Shown: in pieces, positions 5,583 to 7,275 of the stretch
Layout of the letters: every line of letters begins with the position of its first letter
How positions within the stretch are numbered: position 1 is the stretch's first letter
DNA from: an uncultured Eubacterium sp.
GTDB lineage: Bacteria > Bacillota > Clostridia > Lachnospirales > Lachnospiraceae
DNA length: 7,275 nt
Direction: 5' to 3'
NCBI GenBank assembly: GCA_900545725.1
Contig: URAI01000114.1
Coordinates: 1-7,275, forward strand
Notes under the pieces: model-generated
The model's input: the letters and a program-made list of their open reading frames with translations, nothing else
What the model was told of the DNA's origin: nothing
Database searches by the model: none
Made by a program: the position numbers and the translations under genes

Positions 5583-6461
5583 TTAATCTACAATATCTTC
5601 CTGTTTAACTGTCTGCATCTGTTCTAATATCTTTGAAATATTGTCAATCTTTTCAGAATTGTTATCCTCTCCTGTGCCATACTCCATCAGCTTCTCCTTC
5701 TGAGCCTTAATAAGCTCAATCTTCGCTCTCTGTTCCTCACTTGCCATGTTCATATGTCCGGCAATCCATTCAAGGGCTTTCATCCTGTCACCCAGCTTGA
5801 CTTTTATTCCGTTAGGTCCTTTGGTTATCTCTGTAATAAGTGTACCATCTACCTCTGTATCATTCCTTACATCGACATGGCTTACTATTATTTCCCTTGT
5901 TTTTCCGGAGTCATCCTTTACTTTTATCTTCTCATTGCCAAATGTCACATAATCAGTAAAGTCTGCAAATGCTATATCCATGTATTTCTGGAATATGTCA
6001 GACTGTTCAAGATACAGCTGGTTAAGCCTTGTACGCTTAAGCCGTTCTATCTCTGCCTTAATCTTAGGCTTTGCAAGCAGCTTACAGCCGTTAATGCGTG
6101 CCGTATAATCAGAACATGTCACATAGGCTTTTTTGTATGCTTTGGCTGCATTAAACAGTTTTGTAAAATACAGACAGAAAAGCCGTTCCTTTTCGTTGAG
6201 CTCCTCATTTTTCAACACAGACTCAACCTCATCTGCAACAGGCTTATCTTCAACCTCAAAATCAGGGTCATTTTGTGTGCACACTTTTTTCATTTTTGTG
6301 TGCACACTTTTTCTGTTCCAGTTATATCTTTTCTTCCAGCTCTTAACAGTGTTAATTGTTACGCCGTATTTAACAGCTATATCCTTGTATTTCATGCCAA
6401 GCATATAATCGTTTTCTGCCAGCTCATAAGCCGGCATACCGGCTTTGTTTTTATTATTCAC
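5583..6461 (-). CDS. terS: Terminase small subunit (XtmA-like, DNA recognition)
   Basis: This 292-aa protein recognises the packaging start on phage DNA and loads the large subunit. Residues 10-50 (PAYELAENDYMLGMKYKDIA, then VTINTVKSWKKRYNW) form a helix-turn-helix like that of PBSX XtmA. After a charged linker (51-88), residues 89-165 (NEKERLFCLYFTKLFNAAKAY, ARINGCKLLAKPKIKAEIERL) match the Terminase_2 pattern. The C-terminus has charged helices (about 225-292) likely to contact the large subunit. The start is GTG at 6461, directly after an in-frame TGA; the Shine-Dalgarno stretch is AGGTGGTGAT. An ATG better placed for it (6465) is out of frame and meets a stop after three codons (Met-Ser-Glu). 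One T fewer near 6454 would give MSENKNKAG from that ATG, so a small indel is possible. The gene carries a candidate pac repeat at 6268-6312. Confidence 0.92.
   Translation of the reverse strand: MNNKNKAGMPAYELAENDYMLGMKYKDIAVKYGVTINTVKSWKKRYNWNRKSVHTKMKKVCTQNDPDFEVEDKPVADEVESVLKNEELNEKERLFCLYFTKLFNAAKAYKKAYVTCSDYTARINGCKLLAKPKIKAEIERLKRTRLNQLYLEQSDIFQKYMDIAFADFTDYVTFGNEKIKVKDDSGKTREIIVSHVDVRNDTEVDGTLITEITKGPNGIKVKLGDRMKALEWIAGHMNMASEEQRAKIELIKAQKEKLMEYGTGEDNNSEKIDNISKILEQMQTVKQEDIVD
6268..6312. repeat. Tandem palindrome repeat in terS, candidate pac site
   Basis: Two copies of the perfect 10-bp palindrome GTGTGCACAC (6275-6284 and 6298-6307) lie exactly 23 bp apart, about two helical turns. 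Each is flanked by TCATTTT and a run of T. The copies are read in different codon frames, so the repeat is not a protein repeat. It lies in the linker-coding part of terS, between the helix-turn-helix and the Terminase_2 domain. Pac sites of several headful phages lie in or near their small-terminase gene (P22, SPP1), so a terminase recognition site is a reasonable inference. Confidence 0.55.
6428..6445 (+). terminator. Hairpin at the 5' end of terS, terminator-like on the plus strand
   Basis: AAGCCGG and CCGGCTT form a 7-bp stem around CATA. On the plus strand this is followed by TGTTTTTATT, an intrinsic terminator shape that would stop transcription running against terS. In the terS messenger the same bases form a hairpin about 15 nt inside the coding region, which could slow or position initiating ribosomes. 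The sequence also codes KAGMPAY, so both roles are tentative. Confidence 0.4.
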
Positions 6462-6507
6462 TCATGTATCACCACCTCTCCTGCTTTGGTATTACGTCAG
6501 ACTGCGT

Positions 6508-6564
6508 AAAAACAAACCCCGGCATATCATTAATGCTGTCAGAAGCACTAGATTAATGCCGGGG
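6508..6564 (-). terminator. Strong terminator in the leader ahead of terS
   Basis: On the minus strand CCCCGGCAT (6564-6556) pairs with ATGCCGGGG (6525-6517), nine base pairs with no mismatch. Further inside the stem ATTA can pair with TAAT, and a small GCT/AGC hairpin forms the tip. The stem is followed by TTTGTTTTT (6516-6508). It lies 46 nt before the terS start codon, so late transcripts starting upstream must pass it. No convincing promoter is visible between it and terS; the best -10-like box, TAATAC in the tail, is poor. Confidence 0.8.
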
Positions 6565-6603
6565 CTTATCCGAGGGGGATTTTGTCGTCCAGATATTGTC
6601 CAT
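6553..6603 (-). CDS. Possible leader peptide (16 aa) ending inside the terminator stem
   Basis: The frame ATG...TAA would code MDNIWTTKSPSDKPRH. Its stop codon lies just inside the left arm of the terminator stem at 6508-6564, so ribosomes on it would disturb that stem. This is the layout expected for attenuation. The ribosome binding site is poor (CTGGA, 6 nt before the ATG), the frame is short, and I know no such peptide, so it may be chance. Confidence 0.2.
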   Translation of the reverse strand: MDNIWTTKSPSDKPRH

Positions 6604-6610
6604 CTGTTCC

Positions 6611-6653
6611 AGCCTAAATATTAGCACATTAAAACCGAACAAAACGAACAAAC
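6611..6653 (-). promoter_or_regulatory. Candidate late promoter with 9-bp tandem repeat
   Basis: On the minus strand TGCTAATAT (6626-6618) is an extended -10 element (TGn followed by TAATAT, 4 of 6 matches to TATAAT). No good -35 box exists at 17 nt. That place is taken by two tandem copies of a 9-bp unit, on the plus strand CGAACAAAA (6636-6644) and CGAACAAAC (6645-6653). An extended -10, a poor -35 and a helically phased repeat fit an activator-dependent phage late promoter. Transcription would start near 6611, giving a leader of about 105 nt up to the terminator at 6508. Confidence 0.45.
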
Positions 6654-7275
6654 TTTTAATTTTTTTATTTTTTTAACTCACACTGCTTTTGCAATCTGGT
6701 AAAAAGCCTGTATAAATCATGGTTTCCGGCATATAAAAAATATTGTTAATCTTTATCCCACATTGACAAAAAATCTTTAAAATGCCGCCTGTGTCTGTTG
6801 ATGGGCATACACGCAGATAACAGACATAAACAGTGTATAACTTCGCTAAACGCTCGTTTAGCGAAGCAATTATCTGTATGTAATATTGCTTTTACAGCCA
6901 GTATTTACGCAGGCTTAACAATATTTCACCCTATATATGCTTTTGTGCAATTTTACCATAAAATCACAAAAAACATTAAAATTCCGTCGCTGGCGGACAC
7001 TTTTGGTACATATACACACACCTGTACTTTACTGTTGTATTATGTTTCACTGCTTTGATTTCTTAGAAATATTGTCATTTTTCTGTATTATATCAATCCC
7101 GTCACATGCCGTATGAATAAATTATATATCGTCTGCATTACCTGTTATTGTATTATCCAGCTGTTTAATATTCAGCTATTTAAGCTTGTATAACATTCTT
7201 AAGCAATGGATTTTCTGCATGTATAATAATATATATATATTTAATTATTATATTATAAAATTAAAATAAGAAGTT
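6654..7275. other. Gene-poor AT-rich region upstream of the late module
   Basis: I see no supported gene here. Open frames on either strand lack a ribosome binding site and resemble no family. A minus-strand frame of 72 codons (6891-6673) has no ATG, GTG or TTG near its beginning. It contains the short zinc-ribbon-like stretch KIFCQCG, so a decayed small gene cannot be excluded. The region holds the inverted-repeat cluster at about 6790-6890 and ends in a run of TA repeats from 7221. No tRNA, integrase or clear attachment site is visible. Confidence 0.6.
6806..6880. repeat. Nested inverted repeats around a 26-bp palindrome
   Basis: At the centre CTTCGCTAAACG (6841-6852) and CGTTTAGCGAAG (6855-6866) form a perfect 12-bp inverted repeat separated by CT. 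Outside it, CATAC-ACGC-AGATAA (6806-6820) matches TTATCTGTATG (6870-6880) as an inverted repeat with a 4-nt insert. Two competing structures overlap: TGTCTGTT (6792-6799) with AACAGACA (6819-6826), and AAGCAAT (6864-6870) with ATTGCTT (6885-6891). Neither strand has a good T-tract after the central stem, so it does not look like a simple terminator. Confidence 0.65.

Noticed and set aside
5754..6509. Plus-strand open frame of 251 codons opposite terS
   Set aside because: It is antisense to a clear terminase gene, cysteine- and phenylalanine-rich as expected for a shadow frame, and lacks a ribosome binding site. The other plus-strand frames inside 482-5952 are rejected for the same reason.
6763..6783. 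Plus-strand TTGACA followed by TTTAAAAT as a promoter
   Set aside because: The -35 box is perfect but the -10-like sequence is far too close, nothing suitable stands at 16-18 nt, and there is no plus-strand gene to serve.
6673..6891. Minus-strand 72-codon frame with CQCG, possibly a zinc-ribbon remnant
   Set aside because: No usable start codon before the cysteine-containing part and no ribosome binding site; the cysteine pattern alone is too little.
6798..7058. Plus-strand open frame of 86 codons in the upstream region
   Set aside because: No Shine-Dalgarno sequence, no recognisable family, and it runs through the inverted-repeat cluster. Treated as chance.

Overview
The window is the start of the late (DNA packaging and head) module of a tailed phage or prophage, read entirely on the minus strand, so gene order runs from high to low coordinates. 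The host is most likely a low-GC Firmicute, probably a clostridial gut bacterium of the Lachnospiraceae type. This rests on AT-rich DNA, strong AGGAGG-type ribosome binding sites and the look of the proteins (XtmA-like small terminase, SPP1-type portal, Phage_min_cap2 minor capsid protein, DUF4406 protein). The host assignment is inference from family resemblance, not from a search.

Layout, in transcription order. Positions 7275-6654 hold no convincing gene, but they contain a dense cluster of inverted repeats around a perfect 26-bp palindrome (6841-6866). At 6653-6611 there is a candidate late promoter with an extended -10 and a 9-bp tandem repeat (CGAACAAA core) where the -35 region would be. 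A leader of about 105 nt follows and ends in a strong intrinsic terminator (6508-6564), before the first late gene. Next come the small terminase (6461-5583), which carries a tandem palindrome repeat that could be a pac site; the large terminase (5532-4138), whose real start seems to be ATT; the portal (4124-2634); and a minor capsid protein that is split at a TTGA stop/start overlap (2634-1789 and 1792-962). The second piece carries an ADP-ribosyltransferase (ART) domain with R, STS and QxE motifs. Small genes follow: a 54-aa acidic protein overlapping the ART gene (965-801), a DUF4406 protein (729-430) and a 74-aa unknown (359-135). Each of these three has its own terminator-like hairpin ending in the same T-tract. 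A fourth hairpin at 1-33 is an exact copy of the one at 761-793.

How it fits together: the terminases recognise, cut and pump phage DNA through the portal, and the minor capsid protein sits at or near the portal. An ART domain on such a protein suggests a head-carried effector injected with the DNA, like T4 Alt. The promoter, short leader and terminator ahead of the late genes, plus terminators between closely spaced late genes with no room for promoters, point to processive antitermination. This is analogous to lambda pR'-6S RNA-tR' with Q. Base composition drops sharply (roughly 40% to 25% GC in sampled lines) at the point where the minor capsid protein is split, which suggests a mosaic junction.
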